This document shows positions 1-11,500 of a DNA stretch of 64,000 nucleotides, piece by piece; position 1 is the stretch's first letter; the number at the start of each line of letters is the position of its first letter. The position numbers and the translations under genes were made by a program. The notes below the pieces were generated by a model. The model did no database searches and was not told the DNA's origin. It saw only the letters and a list, made by a program, of their open reading frames with translations. Source of the DNA: Acanthornis magna (Eukaryota; Chordata; Aves; Passeriformes; Acanthizidae); NCBI GenBank assembly GCA_036785705.1, contig JAWUZG010000052.1:992001-1056000 (forward strand). Reading direction: 5' to 3'.

Positions 1-119
1 GCCAATGCTTCTCTTTGCTTAAATTACTTTTCCCTCTCTGGTTTCTAGAGCATGGTTGGGCGTCCATTCTTGCAGGGACGTATCTTGTGGTCACCATCCT
101 TGTATCAAAGACAGATGTG

Positions 120-655
120 TGGACTGCTAATTGGGTAGGAAACAGACTGGAACTATCCTGGGACCTTTCTTTTTCAACATTGTTTATGAACAATCTGGCA
201 GAGGAGATGAACTTCACTTCATCAAATTTATGAACGGTGCCAGACTTGAGGAATAGTCAGTATGACTGCCATACAGGAGGGTCAGGACATGCTGTGGCTG
301 ATACGACCCTCATGGAATTCAACAAGGATAGATGTAAAATATTTTGGGGTGCACTCAGCTGGGACGGACTAACCCCTTGAACTGTTGAAGGCTGTGGACT
401 GACTGATAGCAGCCCCATTGTGCCTACAAGGAGGTTATTCAGGAGATGAATCCAGGCTTTTACAGGAGTACAAGGCAGGAGAATGAGAAAAAACAGACAT
501 AAATTGAAACAAGAGCTTCCAGCTGGAAACAGGGAAAAAATTCCCACTATGAGCTAATTAGAACAAGAGCAGGTTGCCCAGGGTTGTTGTATGATTTCCA
601 TCCTGGTATATGTTCTAGACCTTAATGGATAAAGCTCTGAGCAGCTACAGTTGAT
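120..655 (+). mobile_element. CR1 LINE fragment, decayed, with internal gap
   Basis: The part around 160-220 matches the CR1 reverse-transcriptase stretch (TTCAACATTGTTTATGAACA). CATGGAATTCAACAAGGATA at about 313-332 corresponds to the CR1 block that reads EFNK. The part from about 490 on (GACATAAATTGAAACAAGAG, GAGCAGGTTGCCCAGGG) matches the CR1 3' region in the same orientation. Frames are broken throughout. Confidence 0.7.
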
Positions 656-2099
656 TTCAGCTATGTGCAGGGTTTGGGCTAGAGACCTCCCAATATTCTT
701 TTTCTCCTCATTCTGTGATTTTTGCCTGTGTTGTTCCTGCCAGTCATTCACTGGGGTAGCAGATCAGTTTTGCCATTTCATAGGATTTTTTTCTTTTTCC
801 CTGCAAAGCTCATATTGTGTACTCTCTGTTTTATATGAGCTACAAAACAGATGGGAACCTCAATATGACCTTCTACTTCATCCTTGTGTGCTCCAGGAAC
901 TTGGTTCTGTTCACAAGCAGGAATGAGCCAATCCTCCCAGCTCTTGAGTGTGTTGTTAATGCTGATGAGGAAAAAGTGCAGAAAGGTTGCTCTACTTCAG
1001 GAACACTCATTATAGAAGCCTGATTGTCTGAATATTTAGTGTCTTTATTTCAGTATTAAACAGAAGAGAACCGGGGACCGGGTCTCCAAGGCAGCATTTG
1101 GCTGCCTGACAATGAACTGTCCTTCCCTCTCCTGCAGTTGCCTGGGTTATTTATGACACACTTCCAATTTCTACAACAAATGAGACATTGATCTTGCAGA
1201 CAACACTCGAAATCACTTTACTCCTCCACTGCAAACCCTGATTCTGTCTCCAGGGAGGTCCTAGGGGAAAAAAAAGTTAATATTAGATACTTAAACAAAT
1301 ATTGCTCTGAAAGCATCTGGAGCTGTGCTTGTCTTGAATTAGCCATCTTAATTCCCAGTCTTTGACATGTGAATGATCTTTTAGTGTAGAATGCTTTTTT
1401 AGTGTAGTTTAAGACTATAATATTTGTTATTGCATATTACAAGGCCTCTTGAATGTTGCTTGAATGTAGTTCTAAGATTGTAATATATGCCCTGGCTAGC
1501 ATCCTCCATCCTGGCCTTGTCTGACCCAGGGAGCAGTTTGGTCTACCCTGATACACAGCAGAACCGTGGGCTTTTCTGTCCCCTCTTGCTGACACCAGAG
1601 TGGTTGGAGAGGTACAGGTGGGACTGTATTACCTAAAGCCCAGCCTTGCCCTGGTGAGGAGAGCATGGACCCTTCACCACAAGGTCAACTCAGGTGGTTC
1701 TCCCTGTGTAACTTCAAGGCCCTAATGTCAGTATAAGTCATTATGATGTTTCCTGCTGAGGAAGATGGTCCTTTGGGACTTGTTTGCCTATTGACTATGG
1801 AGGGTGATTGTTTCAGCCTTGTCCTACTGCACAATGTCAGATGAGACCTAGTTGTACTCCAGGCAGCAACACTGGGGAAGCCCATCCTCATGTCCCTTTC
1901 TGTGATCAACCTGAGGAAGAACCAAGCCCTTTCAGGAGCTGCAAGTTTATCTCAAAATTCAGGTGAAATTAGACTCTTTGCATCATAAATTTGGGTGAAG
2001 TTTGGCAATGCTAAAGTAGCTAAAAGCACGATTGTCTCGGATTAGAGACAAATTTCCTAGGTGGAAAGCACTCTGAACAAGTGCCTCCCGCACAGCAAC

Positions 2100-2400
2100 G
2101 GTTTCTAGCACCCCTTCCCCCCCACAACAACAGAATATCTCGGCTGAAAGTGGGAAAGAGCTGTTTAATTAACAGACCACGCAGTGGAAGGGGAAAGGGG
2201 AAAAGGGGTCATTAAACCTGAGTAAACAGTTGATGAACTTTAGTGTCCTTTTCCTCAGGCGTAGCTTCCCCTTTCAGGGGTCCCCGAGGGGCCGGGTGGA
2301 GTTGCGCCGGTGTCTCCCTGGACGATTCTCATCCGCTGCCCTCCAGGGCTCCTTAGATTCTCGGATGAGAAAGCAAGTCAAAGAAAAAAGGTCCAAAATG
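2100..2400 (+). promoter_or_regulatory. Weak candidate USP35 promoter/5' exon region
   Basis: A G-rich run (GGAAAGGGGAAAAGGGG) at about 2190-2208 is followed by a locally CpG-richer patch around 2255-2350. USP35 coding exon 1 begins with an acceptor, so a noncoding first exon must lie upstream, and this is the most CpG-containing patch in the left flank. There is no TATA box or donor I could fix. The true promoter may lie outside the window. Confidence 0.2.
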
Positions 2401-3480
2401 ATGAAAAAAACCAGTCCCAGGGAAAAAAAAAAATCAAAAAGAAAACCCAAGCAGCAGCCCCACCAGTAGCACCAGCAGCAGCCGACTGGGAAACCCCCCC
2501 CCAAAAAAAAAATCTCCCCAGTGTCCCTTCCTTCTCACTCCCCCGTAGAACAGCCGGGGGAAGAGTTTCAAAACATCCCGTGCTGGCAGAGCTTCTCTCA
2601 GCTGCGGGACACAGTTAAAGCTACAGGACCATATTCTGGTCAAGCACACAAATGGTAGGGAATACAAGATATCATTACGCCTCCCCAGGACAACAGTCAT
2701 AGTGGGGAAAGTGATCACCCCTGAGAGGGACAGCGAGAGCACCCACCACATATACCAGGGGACTGTGGTGATTTATGGGGTTAGGTCTAAAAGAACTGTA
2801 GCCATTTTTTGACCATCCTGCCTGTGTGGTGTTTCCAAATCTCTGTGCCAAGCTTAGCATGGATTGGTTCAGGGAAGTAACAGTGAGACATAACCAGTGA
2901 GTACTGTAGATCCTCCTATCTCCTCCTGGTCCCTTATCTTTCTGCCAGGTGTCCAGGGTGTCTGGGCTCAGGCTGGGAAGCTGCAGAGTGGAGGTGAAGG
3001 GAGTACCAGCCTGACTGCATAGGTGTGTGTCAGTTTCTGTATGGCCAAGGTGACCACTGAGCTGCAGCAAGGACAAATGCTCCTCCTGATTTGGGGCTGT
3101 CTGCAGGCCCCATCTGCTCTCCAGGTTGACTTTTAGCCTTTGCTGACACTGTGGTACTTTCTGTTTGAGGTTTAACGACATTACCTTTGGGATTTTGTCT
3201 TCTCCTCTTATCTTGTCCTCATTTGCCACTGGTTTAATGCAGGCTGGTCCCTCAGGAGTCCTGCTTATGTCTTCTATCCGGCGAAAACAGCATGATGGAG
3301 AGCATTAGCTCTGCCATAGCTTGTTGCAGGAAAGGCAGCAGTAATACTTGAAGGGGAAAAATAAATCCAGCACGTGAGCAGAGGAATGTATGAGTCAGCA
3401 GGCAGGGGCCTGAAAGGGCAAGGTGGTTCCTGGAGAGCCATTGCAATACAGCCTGCGGTCATCGCTGGATTGGAGGTGGC

Positions 3481-3513
3481 TATATATATATATATATATA
3501 ATAGTTTTTTTTT
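3481..3513. repeat. (TA)n microsatellite followed by a T run
   Basis: Ten TA units at 3481-3500, then ATAG and nine T. A simple repeat in the USP35 5' flank. Confidence 0.95.
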
Positions 3514-3895
3514 CATCCTGTGAGATCGTGGAGAAGCACTGATGGGAAGAGGTGATGTTTGGTGAAGTGGGAAGGCTTCCCAGCCAAGCAGCTGTGAGTC
3601 AGAGCTTGATGTTTGTGTCTGGCATGGGTTTTACTTCTCCACCCTCAAGCAGCTGTCTACCAGGAGAAGAGATACTCTCTGGCTCAGATACAGGCTTACT
3701 CCAGGGATGGTGTGGTCCTTGGATGGCATCTGCTGAGGTCTCTTCTGGATGTCATCTGTGAAAACCATACTTGGGGTACATGTCACCTGCATGTATATTC
3801 TTCATTAATATAACCCTGTCTACTTGACAAACTTTAGATGCTTCCCAAGTGCTAACGAAGGCCCTTTCAACCAACCCTGCTAGGAACTAGTGTGT

Positions 3896-3960
3896 GTTGT
3901 TCTCATTTCACAGATTAGGGAGCTGAGGAACAGAAAGGTGGTGATTATTATTCTGGTCAG
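3896..3960 (-). mobile_element. MIR-like ancient SINE fragment
   Basis: TCTCATTTCACAGATTAGGG then AGCTGAGGAACAGAAAGG resembles the reverse complement of the MIR 3' half (CATTTTACAGATGAGGAAAC, TGAGGCACAGAGAGG). Short and diverged. Confidence 0.45.
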
Positions 3961-4886
3961 ATCCATCAGCGTGGCTTGTTTCAGGCTATAGGCAGAAAGG
4001 GACCTTCTACAAATGTGTATTTGTGCAGTGCATCACATGGGGGGACCTGCTGTGGATGTCCCTGTAATACATTTTAAGAAATCCTGTCTAATTTTATCAC
4101 TCTGTGATGGTTTGGGTTTTGTTATTTGGGTATTTTTGTGCAGTAGTGCATCCAACACCTGGTTATAAATGTTACTCTGTGCTTTTTCTTGGGAATTCCT
4201 CGGGGTTTTTTGTTTTTTTTTTTTAACTCTTCTCTAATGCTTTATTGCTGGTGAATTCAGGCTGTGACAAATGGGAAACTTTCTCTGACTCTGCAGTTTC
4301 TGTCCCTGCTCGCTTTGGTCCCGCATACAAATGCGGCAGGTCCCTGGGGAGCAGCCAAGGCTGCACCACTCAGATGGAGTGGCTGGCAGCACAGTGTAAG
4401 TGTTAAACAAACACCCCTGCCATTGCACAGAGAGGCTGCAATCCCACCTCTGCTTCCCAGGGCTTTTCTCTCCTTCCCTGAATATGAAGACAATCATTGG
4501 GACCATCTTTGCCTCTTGAGGACACCTGAGCCAGCAGACACCAGTGTAAGACCTTGGCTTCCTTAATTCCCCACTTGTCCCCTCTGTGGGTCTGTAGTTG
4601 ATTGTTTGCAAGACAAAAACAGTCAAATATGTGATTAATCTGAAGAAGTTCTGTATCTTTGTGTATTCATACAGTTTGGGGGCTTTAGTCCCAGTCAAAC
4701 GTCAGCAGAGTGGAAACTTTTCTGAATGCCACATGAAAAGGCCACAAGAATTATCTTCTTCAGAGTGGTCCCAGATAGCTCCGCTTTTTTCAGCTCCCTT
4801 GCCCCAGCCTGGGCTTGAAAGCTCAGCAGACCCTCCTTGAACTAACCTGCTGCTCTGTCCCTCTCTTTTAGGAGCCAAGAGCAGAG

Positions 4887-5568
4887 ATGGATAAGATCCT
4901 GGAAGCTGTGGTGATGTCCTCTTACCCCAATAATGTGAAGCAAGGGCTTGTGAGGCGCGTCATCGAGGCGGCAAAGCAGCCCATGGACAGCGAGCAGTGC
5001 TGGTCCATGCTGGAGCTGTCTACCAAGCTTTATCTCACCGGGGACACTAAATATAAAAGAGAGATTGGGAAGGAGGTTCTGGAGGTCTACGGCCACTATC
5101 ACCCGGAGGAATTTGAGGAGTTCTTCAATGTCCGCTTCCTGCTGAGTCTCCTCCAGGAAGGCTATGGACCTCTGGGGAAGAGAAGCCATTATGTGCTTGA
5201 TTATATCCAGTTAGGACTGCAGTTTGTCCTGGAAAGCCCATCAGCAAACAACATCTTCAGTTTATTGAGGATCGAGGTGCTCCGGAAAGTCTGCGAGAGG
5301 CCCAGCCCCAAGCAGTGTGCGAAGATCAGCAAACTCCTGACCCAGCATCCTCAGTGCATTCCCACGGGAAAGCACCAGCTCCTGTTCTGTCAGCAGCTCA
5401 TCCGGTGCATCGGGCAGTTCCAGTGCGTCTCCGAGGGGGAAGAGGAAATCATGGAGTTTTTGGAGCAGGTGAACAAAGTGAGTGGTCTGCTGCAGAGGAT
5501 CTGGAGGACTCAGAGCTCAGCCATCTTGCCCTCTTTGAAGGAATTGTTCACTATCATTTCTTCAACAG
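4887..5568 (+). CDS. USP35: USP35 coding exon 1 (start codon exon)
   Basis: The acceptor AG is at 4870-4871 after a pyrimidine tract, so the exon begins at 4872 with 15 nt of 5' UTR. The ATG at 4887 has a purine at -3 and G at +4, and the protein starts MDKILEAVV, which matches the known USP35 N-terminus. The exon ends in phase 1 at 5568 before GTAATT. It encodes residues 1-227 and the first base of codon 228. At least one upstream noncoding exon is expected because this exon begins with a splice acceptor. Confidence 0.95.
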
Positions 5569-8500
5569 GTAATTTTAAAATAATAGTAAAAAAGGCTGGC
5601 AATGTAAATGTTGGCTCTGATGAAGTCAAACTCAATTAGTTTGACATCTTTCAGGATTTTCATCCACTACAGAAACGCAGCCATAGATGAGTAGACAAGC
5701 ATCTCTAAAAGTTACTCAGGGCTCTGAGCTGGGAAATCAATATCCCCCTGAAATCACAGAGAGTGGGCACACAGGAGCTGTTAACAGAATTGAAACATTT
5801 GCAGCACAAGTTTGTGTTCAGCACTTTCTGTCATCACCTGGGCTTAAGGGAACGCACCTTATCTGCAGCTTGTTAGAGTGGATCTTGAGAGCTTTTAGAA
5901 ATGTCACTCTATTAGAGCTGACTTGGTGCTACCCCACAGCCTGCTCCCTACCAGAGGCTAGGGATAAAGCTAAGCAGTTATTTCTCACTGGCCTAGAGGT
6001 ATGAAGCCCTACTGACTATCTGAAGGGTGGTTACATCTTAAAGTGAGACAAAAGATATTTATCCAACTTCTGGGGCCATTAGGTTATTGTGGAGAGTTTC
6101 AGAAGGTTTTTGGAGGTACCAGTGCCATGAAAGGCTGGTGAGCTCCTGCTAAGCCCACAGGAGATGGGTTTTTCAGTGATGAGTGTGACAGCCTCATCCT
6201 TTGGAATGAGGCCTGTCTCTAGGCAGGCACACTTGCAGTTGCATCCCTTTGCAATTATTTGCAGTACTTAGTACAAAGAGAGTAAGCAGAGGAAATTTGG
6301 TACCTGAATTGGCCCAAACATGTTCTCATGCCTGTGATCTCTTCCTCTCTTGGGGCTACATATGGCTTCAGGCACCAGCCATCTGCTAAGATCCAACTTC
6401 ATTATGTGCAGCACTGGGATTTGGGGAATTATCCTCCTAGCACAGCCAGTGGCAGACTTTACTCTGCCCATTGGCACCAGCTCAGTGCTTGCTCCATGAT
6501 GTGTGGATGTGGCACTTGGGTATGTGGTTTAGTGGTGGACTTAGGGTTGGGTAAAGGGTTGGATTTGATCATAGAAAGCTTTTCCAACCTGAACAATTCT
6601 ATGATGCTATTTATGTGGGCAGAAATTATTTGATTTTTAGGACAAGAAATGACTTTGTGTGCCTGGTTTTCTTGTCGGTTAACACCTTCATTGCTGGGGC
6701 TCATCCATGTCTTGCAGAGGAGCAGGAAGCACCATCCAATGCCTTGGCCAGCGTGGTTCAGTTTGTCCCTCTGGAGCTCATGGATGGTGTCATAAGAAAC
6801 CTAACCAATGATGACAGCATCACTGATGTGCAAATGATGATGGCCATTGGCAGGTAGGAGAGGCTGCATTTGTGAAAGTCATAACTCTGTTTGGAGAAAT
6901 GCTCTGAATGCTCTGTGTGGTTGTATCCCAAGCAGCTTGGCTGGTGCTGCCTGGTGAGGAGTGTGTTGGGAAAAAGAAAACTTCTCTATCATTTCTTCTA
7001 GCCCTGAGGTCCTGGAGAACTAGAATAAAGAGTGGTTGTTGTTATGATTGATTATGACTATTATTATATTTGTTTGGTTTAGTTTCTTTTCTTAGCAATG
7101 AATAGTATTATGGGATGTCTGACATAGGCTATCTTGAAGAGGTTTGATTTTTTTTTTTTTTTTTTTTTTCCCTCCTGAAGCTGTTGAGGGCTTTTTCTTC
7201 CCCAAAATCTCCTTTTCAGAATTTTGTGATGATCTCAGTCTCCCTTCAGAAGGACATTGTCTTAAGCCATCAGTCACAGCTAAAGACTTATGTGAGGGAG
7301 CTGTACCCAACTGTTTCTAGGTCCCACCTTGGCCTTTGTCAGGTGGGTGTGCTGCAGCTGGACAGACAGAGTCAGTGGAGACCTTGTCAAAGCACGATGA
7401 AGAGTAGTGGGTGAAATGCTACCTGGCATGCCAGACCTGGTCTTTGCAGCACCAGTACCCTCTTTGGCACCACCAGATCTTCTTTGCACTCCTATGTCCA
7501 AGTTCTACAGCTCTTCTGTGCTCTGGTGCCTTGCTCTGCTCTTACTTAGGGATATCTTCAATGATCTTAATGGTGTTTTCGAGCCTAAATTATTCCCTGA
7601 TTCTGTCTTTAACCCATGCTTTCCTTAGAGGTCTCCATTTAAATAGATGATATTTATATGCAGTTGTGTGTGCACTTAACACAAGGGAGCTGTTCTGACT
7701 TTATATCACTGGAAGCATATTTATTCCTCTTTTTATTACAGGATTTGTGTGTCCCTCTTGATAAGGTTACATGTCAGAAACACATTATTCCTGATGGGAA
7801 GTTTATGTATGCAGAAAGGGGTTACTTCTCTTTGGCTTGATGAAGAAAGTCGTGGTTTTCCCAGAGTCCAGAGCAACCCAAGACAAAAGATTAAGTTAGC
7901 AGTTCCATTCCTAACCCTCTTCTCCATCTTTTTCTCCTTCTGGACACCTGCTGCTGTGAGCTCCAGATGATGAATCTTCTAAGAGTGCCACTGTCTAAAT
8001 ACAGAGGTTGCCAAATCAATTGCATCATTCCTTAAAACATTCTTTGTCATGCAGAAGGACAAGTAAATAATTAGCCAGAGCCTGCAAAATGTATTTAAGG
8101 CCAGCTACGAGAAATGTTGATGTTTTGGCAGCATGTTTATGGCAGATGGGTGCCCCAAAACCGGTGTGACCACAGGCTGTTTGATGTGTGTGCTCCATGC
8201 CTAGAAAATCAAAGGAAAATGTACAAACTGAAGGATCTTTCAGCTTAGTATCCCTGACAAACTGGTTGCATGCAGAAGAGTTTTCTTCCAAAGTTTGGGT
8301 TTGGGAGTAGCAGGGGAATAAACTGGACTTAGGGTGGAGCTTCTGGTCAAGCAAGTAAAGAACAAATAGTGGTAAAAAAAAGCAAGGCTGGCACCTGCTG
8401 GCATAATTGTACGCCACAATCTCTTTTACAGTTTGTCTGGTTTTAGAGAAACTCTATTATTGTGCATCTGTGACATCAGAGGTACTCACAGATCTGGATT

Positions 8501-11500
8501 TTATTTTTGTTTTCCTGGGGATGTATCCATTTCAAAGAGCCCAGGTCCAGGTACAGAAGGCATCTGCTGTCACACAGCAATACAGGCACTCACTGCCTCT
8601 GAAGCCTCTGGGCTTTTAAAAGTTTAGCATACCAAATAAATGGCTCCTTTGGAAAATTAGGGTCATCACTACTAAAATATTTGTGGATCTTACAATATGG
8701 AAAGTGCAATGTGAATTTAAAATGTAATTTCTTCCTACTGTAGCAACACAGGCAGCACTGTAACTTAGCCACCAGTGCTGGCAAAATATAGCTTCAAGCA
8801 AATAAGGTTATTTTGTCTGTTTAAAGAAGACAGGGAGAAAAAGGATCAATCTCTGGATCCATCTCCCTGCTTTATAGCATTGATATTACAGACACCTTTA
8901 ATGAATGTTCAAGTCTGTTCCTCAGAGCAGGACAGTGCTCCCACTTCTGTTCTTTCACAGCACTTCCACCACTGGGGTGCTTTAGTGGGTCAAATCTCTC
9001 TTCTAACAGTCAGTCTGTGTGTATTCCTGGCCATCTTACAGTTCATTTGATCTTATGCCAACAGAAATAGCTGAAATATCTGTTGTCTCCCAGTTGTTTA
9101 TTCCTTCAGTATGTGCAGGAAGAGCAGACCCTTCCCATCTCTGCTTTCTCATGGCTGTGCTAAACAAGGCAGGTTATTTGAAGCTTTTCTTGCAGGAAGT
9201 GTTCTTCATTTCCCTCACCACCTTAACAGGTTTCTACAACAGAGTTCATTGGTCTTGGACACAGATGGTGTTGTTTGTGCACCATGTTCATCATGGCAGC
9301 CTGACCACAGCCTGAGGTGTCATTGTTTTGCTACAGAGGACACCTTTCCTTCTGCACCACAACATGGTGCTGGTCTTTTCCATGGCTGCTGTTACACTGG
9401 GCACTTGTAGTCACCTGGTGTCTGCCTGGTTGTCTTCATGCAGAGGAGTTCCTGTAGCCTCCATTTCTAGTGCCTTGCATGCATTTGGAATCAATACATT
9501 TCCTTCCGGTTCTACATTTCTAATCCTCAGGGTCTTTCTTGTGACTCCTTGATCTTCCTCTTGTATTGATGATGTCTCACAGCTGTGCATCTTCACAAAT
9601 TTCCCAGCCCTGTTCAGGATATTTGTGCTCACATCACAAGGTCCTGAAGAACATTGCTTGTAGCCTCCTTTCAGAGAGCCAGTCTTACATGACCTGCTTC
9701 TGTCCTTTGACTAGAGATTCATATGTCCTGACAAACCTGACTTTGGCAACTATGATGACCTTCTGTGGCACTGTATCCCTTCTTCCCACTCACTGCCTGT
9801 TTTCATTGTAGAAACCACCTTCCCACATAAACCACTATGGAAAAGTTAGAGTCATTAAAACTCACCAGAGTTGAATTTTACATGATGGAGATCACCAGCT
9901 CCTCTTGTTTGGAGTTCATGAGCTCTTCATGTTTCACTTTTGTATCAGCTGTCATTGCTCTTGTTTCTGTTCTCAGATCTTTTTCCTACCTCGTCATTGT
10001 CACCCCAATAAATTCCTTCCTTTTGCTGAAAATGGAGTCAGTGCATGTGTTTAGTTTGGAAGTCACACCTGGAGGTTCTATCATATCTTTAATCTCCATC
10101 AGATCCACCACATGCAGTGATTGCACAGCTTTCCTTGCTCTCCTCTGGTACAAATGTCTGTGGAATCTGCCCTGGCATTTGCTTTGTTACCCAGCTTGGC
10201 TTGACTTTATTATTTCTCAACATCCCAACACATTCTGCTTTTCAAGACTTTTTTACTGGCTAGACTAATTTTTCCAGTTCCTTGTAAACTTCACTAATTC
10301 CTGCTCTTTGCTTTGTGGTGGTTACTTATCAGTCTTCCCTTCATATATTTGGCATGAGATAGATTGATAAGCAAAAGGAACTGGCCAGGTAAGGTGGCTG
10401 GACTGATGTGTAGCCTGAAGGTCTTCAAATCACAGGTACAGAAAGGTTCAGCAAAGTTTGACACTTGGAGATCCCAAGTGTTAATTACTTCCTGGTTGTT
10501 TAACAATAACTTTGAACAGAAACAATGTGTCATTACTTGGTCTGAGGTTGTTCTTTTATGAGACACTTCTGTAAAGCACTTACTTCTTGCAGAAACTTGA
10601 CAGGATGTTGGTTGAGTGGCTAGAGATGAAATTTTTTACCTGTGACATTCAGGAATAATTGGCTTCTATTAGAGTTTCCAGGTTGGGTTTTTGGAAATCA
10701 ATGTTTCCCACACAGAACTAAAAGATATGAATGGTTGTTTTTTCGTTACCAGTAACAATGCAGAGCTCAAACCAGTATCATTTGTTTTCTAATGGTGGCA
10801 ATGCAGAGACCTCAATCAAACCCTCATGTGAGTTGTATATAAGGCACTGCACTGGTTTTAAAAACTTGAACTCAGCCTGACTGAAGTTCGTGGAAGAAAA
10901 TCCCCACTTTATTCTGTGGGCTTGGATCTGATTCTCTGATGAACCACAGCATGATGATGACACTGGGGTATTTCCACTTCAGGCTCTGTTGTGCTTTGAA
11001 TAGCATGTGAACTGCCTTATGAAGAAGTTGTCTCTTACTTGGTCATCCCACAGACTGGACACCAGTGTGGAGGGGGCTTGACCCAGAGTGGAGCTTGGCT
11101 TTCACAATATGTGCATTAAATTTATTTAGGAGTTTGTGTTTCATTTCAGGATGATTGACTGGGTGTCCTGGCCCCTGGGAAAGAACATAGACAAGTGGAT
11201 CATTGCTCTGCTGAAGGGTTTGGCTGCGGTGAAAAAGTTCAGCATCTTGATTGAAGTCACTCTTTCGAAAATAGAAAAGGTCAGTTGGCTCTTTTAAATG
11301 TGAATGTGAATCACAGCAATACCATCTTGAACTTGAAATATCATCTTGCCTTTCAAATGAATGAGGGTGAGATGTGACTTGAGACGTATAGAGAAGAAAG
11401 TTTGCTCTCGCAAGGGATACTGGTTTTTCAGCTGGGAATGATGTTCTCACGTTGTGGTCTGCAGAGGTACTGATATCTTAAAGGTTATGAAATAAAGTAG

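Larger units (their letters stand above)
656..4871. other. USP35 5' flank / 5' intron without a recognised gene
   Basis: No open frame here resembles a known protein; in human the next gene on this side is KCTD21, and no KCTD-like sequence is visible. Contents are the (TA)n tract, a MIR-like fragment, homopolymer runs and the weak promoter candidate described separately. Confidence 0.6.
5569..11149 (+). other. USP35: USP35 introns 1 and 2 (5569-6717, 6854-11149)
   Basis: Noncoding. A CR1 3' end is at 6515-6606, a 22-T run at 7148-7169, and an unexplained open stretch lies at about 9400-10270 (see findings). I recognise nothing else. Confidence 0.8.

Noticed and set aside
1..4871. Search for KCTD21 or another upstream gene in the left flank
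   Set aside because: No BTB/T1-like protein in any frame; only CR1 and MIR-like remnants.
4842..5189. 115-codon minus-strand open frame opposite USP35 exon 1
   Set aside because: Mirror of a strongly conserved coding exon; no independent support.
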